This document shows, piece by piece, positions 46,217 through 55,508 of a stretch of DNA of 64,000 nucleotides. Origin of the DNA: an uncultured Hyphomicrobiales bacterium (GTDB lineage: Bacteria > Pseudomonadota > Alphaproteobacteria > Rhizobiales > Beijerinckiaceae). The translations under genes and the position numbers were made by a program. The DNA is taken from assembly GCA_903902915.1 (NCBI GenBank), contig CAIUWR010000095.1:99296-163295 (forward strand). The letters run 5' to 3'. The notes beneath the pieces are model-generated. The model was not told the origin of the DNA. It searched no databases and worked only from the letters and a program-made list of their open reading frames with translations. Numbering within the stretch: the stretch's first letter is position 1; each line of letters begins with the position of its first letter.

Positions 46217-47044
46217 CTAGCCCCGTGCGGCCCGCGAGGGAAGCGCGCCGAGCGTCAGGGGCACGCCGCCAGCGGTGATCTGCGTTCCGGCCGCGCTGGC
46301 GTCCTGCGCCTTGTCGAGGCGGATGGAGGCGAGGGCGTGGGCGCCCGCGCTGGCGCCCAGCGTCCCCACTTCGATCTCGCCCGCCAGCACGAGGGTTCCC
46401 GGCGCGGGGGCTGGGCCAGCCAGCGTGGCGGTGAGGATGCGGCGGCGCGCCGTGCCCCGGTGGTGGACGCGCGAGACCACTTCCTGACCGACATAGCAGC
46501 CCTTCTTGAAATCGACGCCGCCGATGAGGTCCATGTTGGCTTCGTGGGGAAAGGCCTCGCCATAGGCGAAGTCCTGGCCACCTTCGGGAATCCCGCAAGC
46601 GATGCGCTGCGCCTCATAAGCCAAGCGGGCGTCGGGGTCGCTCGTCAGCGCGGCGCGCTCCATGATGCAGCGGACGCCGAGGCGGGGGTCGCGAGGGTCG
46701 GGCTGTGCGCCCTCCGGCGCGGGCGCATCGCCCCAGATCGCCAGCACGCCCATGGCCTCGCTCAGGTCGGCAAGGTCGATCTGCGCGCGCAGCCGGTAGA
46801 GGCGCAGGCGTTTCAGGAGATCGGCGGTCAGTTCGCGGGGGGCGTCGAGCCAGAAGGCGTCGCCCTGCTGCGAGACGATAAAATCGGTTATGATCTTGCC
46901 CTGCGGGGTCAAAAGCGCCCCAAAGGCGGGCGCGTCAGGGCTGACGCGCTCGACGTCGCAGGTGAACAAGCCTTGCAGAAAGCCGCGCGCCTCAGCTCCG
47001 CTGACGCGCAAAAGGCCCCTGTTCCCTAAAAAGCATGACGGCAT
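46217..47044 (-). CDS. ygfZ: YgfZ/GcvT-family folate-binding protein
   Basis: A 275-residue GcvT-like protein with the YgfZ signature KGCYVGQEVVSRVHHRG near residues 179-195, which includes the functional cysteine. YgfZ supports repair or assembly of iron-sulfur clusters in a folate-dependent manner. The family N-terminus (LLRVSGAEARGFLQGLFTCD) is at residues 11-30. It is divergent from pyrC by 93 bp. Confidence 0.92.
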   Translation of the reverse strand: MPSCFLGNRGLLRVSGAEARGFLQGLFTCDVERVSPDAPAFGALLTPQGKIITDFIVSQQGDAFWLDAPRELTADLLKRLRLYRLRAQIDLADLSEAMGVLAIWGDAPAPEGAQPDPRDPRLGVRCIMERAALTSDPDARLAYEAQRIACGIPEGGQDFAYGEAFPHEANMDLIGGVDFKKGCYVGQEVVSRVHHRGTARRRILTATLAGPAPAPGTLVLAGEIEVGTLGASAGAHALASIRLDKAQDASAAGTQITAGGVPLTLGALPSRAARG

Positions 47045-47137
47045 GGTCCAGAATCACCCCAGCTGCGGCCTTGCTTCGGCCCCGCGCAATAAGTAAGCCG
47101 CTCACAGACCCTGACAAGCGCAAACGCGAGCCGCCCC

Positions 47138-48463
47138 ATGTCACATACATACGACACCATTCTCGAGCACGGAACGCTGGTCAATCACGACGGCGAGGGC
47201 CAGCGCGACATTGGCCTGCGCGGCGGGCGCATCGCGGCCATTGGCGATCTGTCGCAGGCCAGCGCCGGGGAGCGCATCGACTGCACGGGGCTGCATATCC
47301 TGCCCGGCGTCATCGACACGCAGGTGCATTTCCGCGAGCCCGGCCTGACCCACAAGGAGGATCTGGAGACCGGTTCGCGCGCCGCCGTGCTGGGCGGGGT
47401 GACGGCGGTGTTCGAAATGCCGAACACCAATCCGCTCACCACGACCCCGGAAGCCTTGGCCGACAAGGTGTCGCGCGGCTTGCACCGCATGCACTGCGAT
47501 TTCGCCTTCTGGGTCGGCGGCACCCATGAGAACGCCAAACATGTGCCCGAGCTGGAGCGCCTGCCCGGCGCGGCGGGCATCAAGGTGTTCATGGGCTCGT
47601 CCACGGGCTCCCTCTTGGTCGAGGATGATCCGGGGGTGGCGGCGATCCTGTCGCAGACCCGCCGCCGCGCCGCCTTCCATGCTGAGGACGAATATCGGTT
47701 GAACGAGCGCAAGCCGATCCGCGTGAAGGGCGATCCCAACTCGCATCCGATCTGGCGCGATGTGGAGACGGCGCTGGGCTGCACGCAGCGGCTGGTGAAA
47801 ATCGCCCGCGAGAAGGGCGCGCTGATCCATGTGCTGCATGTCTCGACCGGCGAGGAGATCGACTTCCTGAAGGACCACAAGGATGTGGCGAGCGTGGAGA
47901 TCACCCCGCACCATCTGACGCTGGACGCCAGCCTCTACGACACGCTGGGCACAAAGCTGCAAATGAACCCGCCCGTGCGCGACGCCAGCCACCGCGACCG
48001 CATCTGGTGGGGGCTCTCGCAGGGCATCGCCGATATTCTGGGCTCCGACCACGCGCCCCATACGCTTGAGGAAAAGGCCAAGACCTATCCCGACAGCCCC
48101 TCGGGCATGACCGGCGTGCAGACCTTAGTTCCCGTCATGCTCGATCATGTGAACGCGGGCCGCCTGTCGCTGGCGCGTTTCGTCGATCTGACGAGCGCCG
48201 GTCCCGCACGGCTCTTCGGCATCGCCCGCAAGGGCCGGGTGGCCGTGGGCTATGACGCGGACCTGACCGTGGTCGACATGAAGCGCCGCGAAACCATCCG
48301 CGATTCCTGGATCGCCTCGCGCTGCGGCTGGACGCCTTACGATGGCAAGACAGTCACCGGCTGGCCGGTGGGAACCTTCGTGCGCGGCGCCCGCGTCATG
48401 TGGGAGGGCGATCTGGCGACGCCTTCCACTGGCGAGGCGGTAAGGTTCCAGCAGGCGTTGTGA
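47138..48463 (+). CDS. pyrC: dihydroorotase
   Basis: A 441-residue class I-type dihydroorotase of pyrimidine synthesis. DTQVHFREPG near residues 60-69 provides two zinc histidines, followed by FEMPNTNPLTT, and LGSDHAPHT near 304-312 carries the catalytic Asp. GVTAVFEMPN and a lysine in AAGIKVFMGSS (carbamylated-lysine position) fit. The sequence is the long PyrC/AllB-like form, so allantoinase is the alternative, but DPNSHPIWR and LHVSTGEE favour dihydroorotase. Confidence 0.9.
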   Translation: MSHTYDTILEHGTLVNHDGEGQRDIGLRGGRIAAIGDLSQASAGERIDCTGLHILPGVIDTQVHFREPGLTHKEDLETGSRAAVLGGVTAVFEMPNTNPLTTTPEALADKVSRGLHRMHCDFAFWVGGTHENAKHVPELERLPGAAGIKVFMGSSTGSLLVEDDPGVAAILSQTRRRAAFHAEDEYRLNERKPIRVKGDPNSHPIWRDVETALGCTQRLVKIAREKGALIHVLHVSTGEEIDFLKDHKDVASVEITPHHLTLDASLYDTLGTKLQMNPPVRDASHRDRIWWGLSQGIADILGSDHAPHTLEEKAKTYPDSPSGMTGVQTLVPVMLDHVNAGRLSLARFVDLTSAGPARLFGIARKGRVAVGYDADLTVVDMKRRETIRDSWIASRCGWTPYDGKTVTGWPVGTFVRGARVMWEGDLATPSTGEAVRFQQAL

Positions 48464-48469
48464 GGGGGC

Positions 48470-48991
48470 TCACCCCGAATAAAAATAGTGCCACGTCCCG
48501 TCCGCCCCGATCCCGACGCGTTCCATGATCGGCAGGCCGATGTCGTTGCGCAGGCCAAGGTTTTCGAAGCGTGTGCAGCGATACATGGCGATGCGCGCCT
48601 CCGGTGAGGGGGCGGGCGCCTGTTTCACGGCGAAGGCGGGCCAGACATAGGTCACGCTCGGCCCGCGCGTCACTTTCGCATAGGGTTGCTCGAAGACGGC
48701 GGCCAGAAGGCTCAGGGTCTCGCGGCCCGCCCCATCGAAAGAGCGCGCCTTCAGCGCGTCGATGGCCTCGGCGAAGCTGCGTACGCGCGGCGAATTGCGG
48801 TCGCCCGCCCGGCCGAAGATGGGCGGCGTCTCGTTCCATTCGATGGGGGCGCGCAGGTTTTCAATGTCCCCGCTCGCCACCGCCGCCAGAATCTTCGCGC
48901 GCATGGCCTGCACGCGCGCGGGAAGCGCCGCGAGATCGTGGATAGGTTCGGATATCTGTTCGCCCGAAGCGGGCGGCGGTTGCTTCGCCAT
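48470..48991 (-). CDS. hypothetical protein
   Basis: A 173-residue soluble protein I do not recognise. Landmarks are a helical N-terminus (LAALPARVQAMRAKILAAVA), SGDIENLRAPIEWNETPPIF and a C-terminal IGLPIMERVGIGADGTWHYF that resembles a small beta-barrel edge. No signal peptide or membrane helix. The pattern suggests a conserved alphaproteobacterial family of unknown function. It is convergent with pyrC, 6 bp away. Confidence 0.65.
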   Translation of the reverse strand: MAKQPPPASGEQISEPIHDLAALPARVQAMRAKILAAVASGDIENLRAPIEWNETPPIFGRAGDRNSPRVRSFAEAIDALKARSFDGAGRETLSLLAAVFEQPYAKVTRGPSVTYVWPAFAVKQAPAPSPEARIAMYRCTRFENLGLRNDIGLPIMERVGIGADGTWHYFYSG

Positions 48992-49061
48992 AGGGCATCA
49001 TAGCGCAGAGCGGCGGATCAAGCTTGCAGGACTTCGAGGCGAGGGCCAAAGCCCGAAAGCT

Positions 49062-49322
49062 TCAGTGTTTCTGCGCGATGGAGAATTCCCCCTGGCGAAT
49101 GCGGTCGCCCAGTCCTTCGGCGAACAGGGCCACCGCCTCTTCGCCGTAAATGCTGACAAGCTCCTGGAACGCGGCGAACATGGCCGCATGGGCGAAGCTG
49201 TCGCTCTCAAGCCCGGCCAGGATCGCCTCGGCGAAGGCCTCGGTCACGAATCCAAGCGCCACGCGCCTGTCCTCCGCTGCCGCGGCGTCATCGAACTCTG
49301 AGAAGGGCGCTGACATCATCAT
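49062..49322 (-). CDS. small helical hypothetical protein
   Basis: An 86-residue acidic, almost wholly helical protein (GFVTEAFAEAILAGLESDSF, then FAAFQELVSIYGEEAVALFA), without a signal peptide. Three in-frame ATG codons in a row stand at the front; the third (49316) is an alternative start, and none has a strong ribosome site. I do not recognise the family. It stands alone between two minus-strand genes of unknown function. Confidence 0.55.
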   Translation of the reverse strand: MMMSAPFSEFDDAAAAEDRRVALGFVTEAFAEAILAGLESDSFAHAAMFAAFQELVSIYGEEAVALFAEGLGDRIRQGEFSIAQKH

Positions 49323-49408
49323 TGGCTCAGACTAAACCGTGCGCGGCCGCTGGAACAGATGCAGTCTTGTGAAACGGTTAACGGCGGCCGCTGCGGAGCG
49401 TCCCGTTT

Positions 49409-49852
49409 TCAGCCGCCGCCGAAACGGTTTGTGACGTCATCGGCCAGTTTGCCGCCCTCGTCGAGAAAGCGCTCGATGATGGCGTGCGCGTTCGGCGTAC
49501 AGGCGCGGTAAAGCGTCTCGTAGTTTTGGAAGCCTCTGTTATAGGCCCCCGCAAGCCGTTCCCGACGGGTCTCCGTCCGGGCCTCGGCCTCCATCAACGA
49601 GCGCATGCTCGCTCGCCACTGGTCGCCATCGCCCTCGCCGCAGACCTCCCGCAGCCAAGCGAGCGCGCCCAGAATTTCCGATAAACGAAGCAATTGCGGC
49701 TCATAGGGCGGAGGCGGCGCCTCCTGCGGGGCCTGGGGCGCCTGCTGTTGCGGCCGCGCGGGGGCGCGGCTGGCGCCCTGCGCCAGCGCGGGGCCAGGCG
49801 CAGCAAGGGCGGCCGCCAAGAGAAGCGCCAGAGTCCTGTCCATCAGCTTCAT
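49409..49852 (-). CDS. TIGR02301-family exported protein
   Basis: A 147-residue exported protein. The signal peptide (about 25 residues) ends ALAQG, followed by a Gln/Pro/Ala linker (about 27-52). The conserved part begins PYEPQLLRLSEILGAL and contains two cysteines (in LREVCG and YRACTP) that probably form a disulfide. It matches my memory of TIGR02301, a family of unknown function in Hyphomicrobiales. It overlaps the NUDIX gene by four bases (ATGA). Confidence 0.75.
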   Translation of the reverse strand: MKLMDRTLALLLAAALAAPGPALAQGASRAPARPQQQAPQAPQEAPPPPYEPQLLRLSEILGALAWLREVCGEGDGDQWRASMRSLMEAEARTETRRERLAGAYNRGFQNYETLYRACTPNAHAIIERFLDEGGKLADDVTNRFGGG

Positions 49853-50292
49853 GAATGCGCCTCGACCAGTTCCAGACCCTTGTGCAGGATCGGCAGCAGC
49901 CCCGGCGTCAGCTTCAATTCCCGCGCCTGCGTCAGGTCCACCCAGCGCAGGGTCGGCAATTCCTCGCTGGCCTGACCCTCGCCCGAGACCCAGAGCCCGG
50001 CGAAAGAGGCGACGACGAAATGGCGGCGCACCTTGTCCGTCTCGTCACGCTCGATGAATTGCGACCATCCGGTGAAGCCCAGGCTCCTGGCGCGCACGCC
50101 CGTCTCCTCGAAAAGCTCGCGCAGGGCGGCCTCCTCCAGCGCCTCTCCTGTCTCCACGACGCCGCCAGGCAGGCTGTAGAGCGTGTCGTTTGGCGCCATG
50201 GCGCGCGAGCCCAGCAGCACGCGCTCCCGCCGGAAGACCGCGAAGCTTGCCGCGAGGAAGGGCCGGTTCGGGTAGAGACGGGAGGTTGTCAT
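49849..50292 (-). CDS. NUDIX hydrolase
   Basis: A 147-residue NUDIX hydrolase with a complete NUDIX box, GGVVETGEALEEAALRELFE followed by ETG, near residues 43-65. Such enzymes cleave nucleoside diphosphates linked to other groups; the exact substrate is unknown, and an ADP-ribose or mutagenic-nucleotide role are both possible. It is the first gene of a two-gene unit with the TIGR02301-like gene. Confidence 0.88.
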   Translation of the reverse strand: MTTSRLYPNRPFLAASFAVFRRERVLLGSRAMAPNDTLYSLPGGVVETGEALEEAALRELFEETGVRARSLGFTGWSQFIERDETDKVRRHFVVASFAGLWVSGEGQASEELPTLRWVDLTQARELKLTPGLLPILHKGLELVEAHS

Positions 50293-50470
50293 GGGCTCGC
50301 CAGAGTTGCGCGCCTGTTGTCCTACGTTCCGCCGCCGCGATCAACTCCGGCGCCATCAGCCCTTGGGAGGAGTCGCGTATCAGGATTCGAGAGGTCGGCG
50401 CTTGCGTTTCGCTGAGCGGGCTCTAGCATCGGGGCCGGGCCGCGAGCCCGATAAAAAATGAGGGATGGGA

Positions 50471-51532
50471 ATGCCGCTCGGGATGAGAGGGACGCTTGCG
50501 CCCACGGTCTGCATGGCGACGCTTGTCGCGTCGCAATTCTTTCACGGCGTGGCTGGCGCGCAGCCCCAGACCCGATCGGTCGCGGAGTTTTACCGCGGCA
50601 AGACGATCTCGCTCGTCGTCAGTTCCTCGCCGGGCGGCGGCTATGACGCCCTGTCCCGGGTGGTGGCGCGGCATCTGGGCGACCACATTCCCGGCAATCC
50701 GGCGGTCGTGGTCCGCAATATGCCGGGCGCGGGCGGCATCGTGGCCACCAGTTACATCAACAAGGTCGCCCCGCGCGATGGCTTGACGATTGGCGGCGTG
50801 CAGAACAACACGCCCTTCGAGCCGCTCTTCGGCACGAAGGAGGCGGATTACGATCCGACCAAAATGACGTGGCTGGGCACGCCCTCTGTGGAGACGGGGC
50901 TGCTGATCGTCTGGCGCAGCTCCCCCATCATGACGCTGGCGGACGCTCAAAAAATGGAGATGACGGCGGGCGCTTCCGGGGCCAACTCGAATCCGAGCTT
51001 TTATGCGCGGCTCCTGAACGAGGTGCTTGGCACCAAGATCAAGGTGATCGCCGGGTTCCCGGGCCAGAACGAAGCCTATCTGGCCATGGAGCGGGGCGAG
51101 ATCGACAGCTATGGCGTCACCTTCTGGTCGTCCCTCACCTCCACCAAGCCTGATTGGCTGCGCGAGAAGAAGATCCGCATCCTGGTCCAGTACGGGCCGG
51201 AAAAGGAGGCTGATCTGCCGGATGTGCCCTGGGGGCCGGACCTGATCAAGAAAGAGGAAGATCGCCTGTTGATGGAGGCCGCCTATGCGCCGCTGGCGGT
51301 TGGCAGGCCCTTTGTGGCGCCGCCTGATTTACCGCCAGAGCGCACGGCGGCGCTGCGCAAGGCCATGCTGGAAACCTTCAAGGATCCGGAATTTCTCGCG
51401 GAAGCGGCGAAACAGCAATTGCAGGTCGACAAGCCCCGCAGCGGCGAGCAGATTCAGGCGCAAATCAAACGCGTCTACGAAATGCCCGCCAGCGTGGCGG
51501 AGCGGCTGCGAAAAATCGCGCAGAATTTTTGA
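50471..51532 (+). CDS. tripartite tricarboxylate transporter (Bug) binding protein, copy 1
   Basis: A 353-residue periplasmic binding protein of the Bug/TctC family, with an N-terminal signal ending GVAGAQ. VVSSSPGGGYDALSRVVARH and NMPGAGGIVATSYI are the conserved ligand-site loops. It should capture a carboxylate for a TctA/TctB-type transporter, but neither is nearby. ATG 50471 has GAGGG about 6 bases upstream; ATG 50465 is an alternative. Confidence 0.85.
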   Translation: MPLGMRGTLAPTVCMATLVASQFFHGVAGAQPQTRSVAEFYRGKTISLVVSSSPGGGYDALSRVVARHLGDHIPGNPAVVVRNMPGAGGIVATSYINKVAPRDGLTIGGVQNNTPFEPLFGTKEADYDPTKMTWLGTPSVETGLLIVWRSSPIMTLADAQKMEMTAGASGANSNPSFYARLLNEVLGTKIKVIAGFPGQNEAYLAMERGEIDSYGVTFWSSLTSTKPDWLREKKIRILVQYGPEKEADLPDVPWGPDLIKKEEDRLLMEAAYAPLAVGRPFVAPPDLPPERTAALRKAMLETFKDPEFLAEAAKQQLQVDKPRSGEQIQAQIKRVYEMPASVAERLRKIAQNF

Positions 51533-51643
51533 GCGTGGCGCAGGCCCGCGTTAGGGATGGCCGGGATCGCAGGAGACGCGCGGCCTATGTGTTGCGCGCC
51601 TGCCGCTTGAACGAGGCTGCGGAAGCCGACCTTGCCGCGCCCC

Positions 51644-52285
51644 TTACGGAAACAGCCGCGCCACGCCCCAATCCCCTTCCGTCCGGTCGCGCTGGTAGAC
51701 GATGCGCTCGTGCAGGCGGAAGGGTTTGTCGGTCCAGAATTCGATATAGAGCGGCTTGATGCGATAGCCGATCCAGTGCGGCGGACGCGGGATCTCGCTC
51801 AGGCCGAATTTCGCGGCGTAGACGGCGACGGCCTTTTCAAGGGCGAAGCGGTTTTCCATGGGCTGGCTCTGCTGGCTCGCCCAGGCGCCGATGCGGCTGT
51901 TGCGGGGGCGGCTGGCGAAATAGGCGTCGGACTCCGCCAATGTCACTTCCTCCACCTCGCCGCGCAGGCGCACCTGTCGCCGCAGGCTCTTCCAATGGAA
52001 ATTGGCGGCGGCCTTGAAGCTGGCGTCGAGTTCGCGTCCCTTGGCGCTTTGCCGGTTGGTGTAGAAGACGAAGCCACGCTGATCGAAATCTTTCATCAGC
52101 ACCATGCGCAGATTGGGCATGCCCTGCGGATCGACGGTCGCGACCGCCATGGCGGTGGGATCGTTGGGTTCGCTCTCGCTCGCCAGCGCCAAGGCCTGCG
52201 CAAAACGCTCGAAAGGCTCGGCTTCCGGGGCGCGCTCACTGTCTGTTAAGTGTTCCAATGCAAGCCTCTGGAGTTGTGTCGGCAT
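51644..52285 (-). CDS. pdxH: pyridoxamine 5'-phosphate oxidase
   Basis: A 213-residue FMN-dependent PdxH, the last step of pyridoxal phosphate synthesis and salvage. It has [20 protein letters not shown], the FMN-site [38 protein letters not shown] and the C-terminal [11 protein letters not shown] with RLFP. Length and start are normal. It is divergent from a lipoprotein gene with only 26 bp between the starts, so the two promoters must overlap or lie inside the genes. Confidence 0.94.
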   Translation of the reverse strand: MPTQLQRLALEHLTDSERAPEAEPFERFAQALALASESEPNDPTAMAVATVDPQGMPNLRMVLMKDFDQRGFVFYTNRQSAKGRELDASFKAAANFHWKSLRRQVRLRGEVEEVTLAESDAYFASRPRNSRIGAWASQQSQPMENRFALEKAVAVYAAKFGLSEIPRPPHWIGYRIKPLYIEFWTDKPFRLHERIVYQRDRTEGDWGVARLFP

Positions 52286-52311
52286 GGCCGTGACGGCGTC
52301 TTGGGGTCGCG

Positions 52312-52767
52312 ATGATGCGTTCAGTCTACAGGCAGGCGAGGGAGCGGACCAGTCGGGCTTTGGCCTGGCCCAGCCTTCTGTGCCTGCTCCTCGCGACCAG
52401 CGGCTGCGTGAGCGACGGGTCTATGTCCAGCCTGATGGCGGAGGACGATACGACGGGTTCGATCATCGCCGACAGATCTCCGCTGCCCGCGCTCAGCATG
52501 GAAGATTGGACTCAGGCCAGCGCGGCGCTTTCCCTCGCGCTCGATCCGCAGGGCGCGGGCGCCGCCATCGCCTGGGAGAATCCGGCCTCTGGCGCACGGG
52601 GATCCATCACGCCAGTGGGCGCCGTCTATGAAGTGGAGGGGCGGATCTGCCGCGCCTTTCTTGCCGAGATCGGCGGCAAGATCCCCGCCCGGCGCCTGCA
52701 AGGGCGCGGCTGCCAGGGCGCGGATGGCCAGTGGGCGGTGAGCGATCTGAAGCCCTTCGGCTCGTGA
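52312..52767 (+). CDS. 17-kDa surface antigen-like lipoprotein
   Basis: A 151-residue predicted lipoprotein: the signal ends LATSGC (Cys32), then an Asp/Ser-rich linker. The C-terminal part, with [30 protein letters not shown] and ADGQWAVSD, resembles the surface-antigen domain of RT0821/Lpp0805-type outer-membrane lipoproteins. The usual glycine-zipper segment of the 17-kDa antigen is missing. Role in the envelope unknown. The ATG is unusually close to the pdxH start. Confidence 0.72.
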   Translation: MMRSVYRQARERTSRALAWPSLLCLLLATSGCVSDGSMSSLMAEDDTTGSIIADRSPLPALSMEDWTQASAALSLALDPQGAGAAIAWENPASGARGSITPVGAVYEVEGRICRAFLAEIGGKIPARRLQGRGCQGADGQWAVSDLKPFGS

Positions 52768-52838
52768 GGCGCCGGTAACGCTTGCCCTCAGCGGTCCGAC
52801 TTCCTAGCTTGCGGGAACCTCAGTCCCCGGAGCCCGCC

Positions 52839-54878
52839 TTGTCCCCCAATCCCTTTTTCGAAACCTGGACCACCCCTTACGAAATGCCGCCCTTCGACAG
52901 GGTGGAGACCAGCCACTTCCGCGCGGCCTATGACGCTGCGCTGGCCGCCCACAAGGCCGAGATCGCCGCCATCGTCGCCAATCCCGCCGCCCCGGACCTC
53001 GAAAACACCATTGTCGCCATGGAGCTTGCCGGCGAGGCGCTGAAGCGCGTCGGCGGCGTGTTCTGGAATCTCGCGGGAACCGAATCGACAGAGGCCCTGC
53101 GGGCGGTGGAGCGCGAAATGTCGCCCCTGCTGGCGCGCCACTTCAGCGCGATCTTCCTCGACCCGGCGCTGTTCGCGCGTGTCGATGCGGTGTTCGCGCA
53201 GCGCGCGCAGGCGGACTATTCGCCCGAGCAGATGCGGTTGCTGGAGCGCAAGCACAAGGCCTTCGTGCGCGCGGGCGCTAGGCTTGGCGAGGCGGAGCGC
53301 CAGCGCCTTGGCGCCATCACCGAAGAACTCGCCACATTGGGCACGCGCTTTTCGCAGAATGTTCTGAAGGATGAGGCGGGCTATGTGCTGGTGCTGGAGA
53401 GCGAGGACGACCTTGCGGGCCTTCCCGCAGATTTCTGCGCCGCCGCCGCAGCCCTCGCCACCGAGCGCGGCCATGAGGGCAAATGGGCGGTGAGTCTGGC
53501 GCGCGGCAATGTGGAGGCCTTCCTCACCCATTCGACCCGGCGCGACCTGCGCGAGACCCTGTTCCGCCACTGGTCGGCGCGCGGCGAGACGGGCGGGGAG
53601 ACCGACAATGGCGCCGTCATCGCGCGCACTTTGTCGCTCCGCGCCGAGCGCGCGCGCCTGCTGGGTTATGAAACTTACGCCGATTACAAGCTCGACGACA
53701 CGATGGCGCAGACGCCCGACGCCGTGCGCGCTTTGCTCGATCAGGTCTGGACGGCGGGCCGCGCCCGCGCCGGGCTTGAGGCCTCGCGCCTGCAAGCCAT
53801 GATCGAGGCGGAGGGCGGCAATTTCGAACTCGCGCCCCATGATTGGCGCCACTATGCCGAAAAGCTGCGCCGCGCCGAATATGCCATCGACGATGCGGCC
53901 CTGCGCGCCTATTTCCCGCTCGACCGCATGATCGAGGCGGCCTTCCATGTGGCGGGCGAATTGTTTGGCTTACGCTTTGAAGAAAAGCACGGCCTGCCCG
54001 TTTATAATCCCGATGTGCGCGTCTTCGAGGCTAAGGATGCGCAGGGGCGCCATGTGGCTTTGTTCATCGGCGATTATTTCGCCCGCGCCTCAAAGCGCAG
54101 CGGCGCCTGGATGTCGGCCTTTCGCGGCCAGCAGAAGCTCGCGCGCGACCAGCGGCCGATCATCGTCAATGTTCTGAACATCGCCAAGCCCGCCGCTGGC
54201 GAGCCCGCGCTTTTGACCATCGACGAAGCGCGCACCCTGTTCCACGAATTCGGCCACGCGTTGCATGGCATGTTGTCGGATGTGACTTATCCCAGCCTCG
54301 CGGGCACGGCGGTCTCGTCCGATTTCGTGGAGCTGCCCTCGCAGCTTTATGAACATTGGCTGCTGCGCCCCGAAGTGCTGCGTCAGTTCGCCTTGCATGC
54401 GCAAACGAACGAGCCGATTCCCGATGCGCTTATCGACAAGGTGATGGCCGCGCGCACCTTCAATCAGGGCTTCGCCACGGTCGAATATTGCGCCTCCGCC
54501 TTCGTGGATCTGGAGATGCATCTGGAGCAGGGGCAGGGGGCGCAAGACCCGCTTGGTTTTGAACGGCGCGTGCTGGAGACCATCGGCATGCCGCGGCAAA
54601 TCATCATGCGCCATCGCTCGCCCCACTTCACCCATATCTTCTCGGGCGAGGGCTACGCATCCGGTTATTACTCCTACCTCTGGTCCGAAGTGCTCGACGC
54701 CGACGCCTTCGCCGCCTTCGAGGAAACCGGCGACATCTACCACCCCGCCACCGCCAAGCGCCTGCGCGATTTCATCTATGCGGCTGGCAATCTGCGCGAC
54801 CCCAAGGAGGCCTATACGGGCTTCAGAGGACGACTGCCGACGCCGGATGCGCTGTTGGAGAAGCGCGGGTTGGTGTGA
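52839..54878 (+). CDS. M3-family oligopeptidase (Dcp-like)
   Basis: A 679-residue zinc metallopeptidase. HEFGH in TLFHEFGHALHGML near residues 468-481 carries two zinc ligands and the catalytic Glu; the third ligand is the Glu near LVSSDFVELPSQ. The length matches dipeptidyl carboxypeptidase (Dcp) or oligopeptidase A, soluble enzymes that degrade short peptides. TTG at 52839 is preferred as start (SPNPFFETWTTPYEMPPF): a CGGAG site lies 7 bases upstream. No signal peptide, so it is cytoplasmic. Confidence 0.9.
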   Translation: MSPNPFFETWTTPYEMPPFDRVETSHFRAAYDAALAAHKAEIAAIVANPAAPDLENTIVAMELAGEALKRVGGVFWNLAGTESTEALRAVEREMSPLLARHFSAIFLDPALFARVDAVFAQRAQADYSPEQMRLLERKHKAFVRAGARLGEAERQRLGAITEELATLGTRFSQNVLKDEAGYVLVLESEDDLAGLPADFCAAAAALATERGHEGKWAVSLARGNVEAFLTHSTRRDLRETLFRHWSARGETGGETDNGAVIARTLSLRAERARLLGYETYADYKLDDTMAQTPDAVRALLDQVWTAGRARAGLEASRLQAMIEAEGGNFELAPHDWRHYAEKLRRAEYAIDDAALRAYFPLDRMIEAAFHVAGELFGLRFEEKHGLPVYNPDVRVFEAKDAQGRHVALFIGDYFARASKRSGAWMSAFRGQQKLARDQRPIIVNVLNIAKPAAGEPALLTIDEARTLFHEFGHALHGMLSDVTYPSLAGTAVSSDFVELPSQLYEHWLLRPEVLRQFALHAQTNEPIPDALIDKVMAARTFNQGFATVEYCASAFVDLEMHLEQGQGAQDPLGFERRVLETIGMPRQIIMRHRSPHFTHIFSGEGYASGYYSYLWSEVLDADAFAAFEETGDIYHPATAKRLRDFIYAAGNLRDPKEAYTGFRGRLPTPDALLEKRGLV

Positions 54879-54948
54879 GGGGGCTGCTTGCCCCCCGCCC
54901 CAGCTCCCCCTAATGTCCCTTCAGCAAAAACATCAGGAGTGAAGCGCT

Positions 54949-55488
54949 GTGGGGACGACGATTCGCCGGGTCGTGACCGGGCATAATGCCGAGGGCAAGT
55001 CCTGTTTCATCATGGATGGCGCGCCGCCCCATGTGTATCAGCGCAGCCCCGGCAGCTCGCGGGTCACGGAATTGTGGGATACGCGCGCCACGCCCGCCAG
55101 CAATGAGGGCGACGCCGACCCGACCCTGCGGGATTTCCGCCTGCCGCCGCCCAAAAACGGCAGCGTGTTTCGCGTCATCCACTATCCGCCGGACAGCGAG
55201 CGCCTCGCGGCCCTTCATGCCGAACACGCCAATGCGACCGATGACGGCAGCGGGCGGGCGGGGGCGCTGGATCGGTCCAATGCGCGCCATCCCGGCTTTC
55301 ACAAGACCAGCTCGGTGGATTACGCCATCGTTCTGTCGGGCGAGATCCACGCGCTGATGGAGGAGGGCGAGGTCTTGTTGAAGCAGGGCGATGTGCTGGT
55401 GCAGCGCGGCACCAACCACGCCTGGAGCAACCGCAGCGACGCGCCCGCCGTGCTCGCCTTCGTGCTCATCGACGCCGACCCGGTCTGA
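54949..55488 (+). CDS. cupin-domain protein
   Basis: A 179-residue single-cupin protein. The C-terminal half shows the cupin core: HKTSSVDYAIVLSGEIHALM, then LLKQGDVLVQRGTNHAW, where the metal-binding His/Glu pattern is mostly kept. The N-terminal half is unassigned. GTG 54949 has AGGAG 10 bases upstream. It lies 20 bp before a Bug binding-protein gene and in the same direction; cupins of this kind sit in aromatic or hydroxy-acid catabolic loci, so a shared pathway is plausible. Confidence 0.78.
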   Translation: MGTTIRRVVTGHNAEGKSCFIMDGAPPHVYQRSPGSSRVTELWDTRATPASNEGDADPTLRDFRLPPPKNGSVFRVIHYPPDSERLAALHAEHANATDDGSGRAGALDRSNARHPGFHKTSSVDYAIVLSGEIHALMEEGEVLLKQGDVLVQRGTNHAWSNRSDAPAVLAFVLIDADPV

Positions 55489-55508
55489 TAAAAACGTCTG
55501 GAGGAAAC

